5,403 bases of DNA, from positions 1-5,403 of the forward strand of contig DTPJ01000290.1 of the NCBI GenBank assembly GCA_011334435.1. Reading direction: 5' to 3'. The DNA is from Candidatus Poribacteria bacterium (GTDB lineage Bacteria > Poribacteria > DTPJ01). Positions within the stretch are counted from its first letter, which is position 1. The number at the start of each line of letters is the position of its first letter. A model generated the notes under the pieces. It was not told the DNA's origin. It searched no databases and saw nothing but the letters and a program-made list of their open reading frames with translations. Below, in pieces: positions 5,368 to 5,403 of this stretch. Position numbers and translations under genes: made by a program.

Positions 5368-5403
5368 GATAATATTATAAAACAAGATGACCACATAAGG
5401 CAA
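5362..5403 (+). CDS. Start of an unidentified plus-strand gene (partial)
   Basis: Only 14 codons are visible (MADNIIKQDDHIRQ) before the window ends, too few to assign a family. AGGAG (5351-5355) is 6 nt from the ATG and an extended -10 promoter lies upstream, so the start is well supported. It is divergent from the tyrS leader; the two promoters' -10 elements are about 85 bp apart. The 11-bp inverted repeat that includes its start codon suggests the gene may be regulated. Confidence 0.65.
   Translation, partial: MADNIIKQDDHIRQ

Overview
The window is AT-rich bacterial DNA, almost entirely coding on the minus strand, with good Shine-Dalgarno sequences, sigma70-like promoters and 4-bp ATGA gene overlaps. 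TGA is a normal stop here. The lineage cannot be fixed. The tyrS leader has no T-box, which argues mildly against a typical Firmicute. The mix of a Gfo/Idh/MocA oxidoreductase, LemA, TPM proteins and an orphan VirB11/PilT-like ATPase would suit an uncultured, probably Gram-negative phylum, but this is only a guess.

From right to left, the order of minus-strand transcription, the layout is as follows. (1) At 5217-5245 there is a near-consensus promoter (TTGACA, 17 nt, TAGAAT). (2) At 4943-5148 there is a tyrosine attenuator: a 37-codon leader ORF with its own SD that ends in four consecutive Tyr codons followed by Cys, Gly and stop, then mutually exclusive RNA hairpins ending in a rho-independent terminator just before tyrS. 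(3) tyrS (3647-4930) encodes a complete bacterial tyrosyl-tRNA synthetase of 427 aa. (4) A 62-bp gap holds a possible secondary promoter. (5) A tight run follows: a VirB11/PilT-like P-loop ATPase (2757-3584), a zinc-ribbon TPM protein without a signal peptide (2203-2760), a secreted and membrane-anchored TPM protein with zinc-ribbon cysteines and a Gly/Ser tail (1049-2206), a LemA protein with an extra cytoplasmic helical module (246-1034), and the start of a Gfo/Idh/MocA oxidoreductase (1-239, cut by the window edge).

On the plus strand, a divergent gene starts at 5362 and is cut after 14 codons. Its upstream region has an extended -10 promoter. A perfect 11-bp inverted repeat has one arm on the promoter and the other across the RBS spacer and start codon.

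The most notable element is the tyrS leader. It carries every part of a trp/his-type ribosome-mediated attenuator (control codons, segments 1:2, 2:3 and 3:4, and a U-tract), but for tyrosine and an aminoacyl-tRNA synthetase gene, where T-box control would be the familiar solution. The LemA/TPM/ATPase cluster looks like an envelope-associated module of unknown function and may be partly co-transcribed with tyrS.
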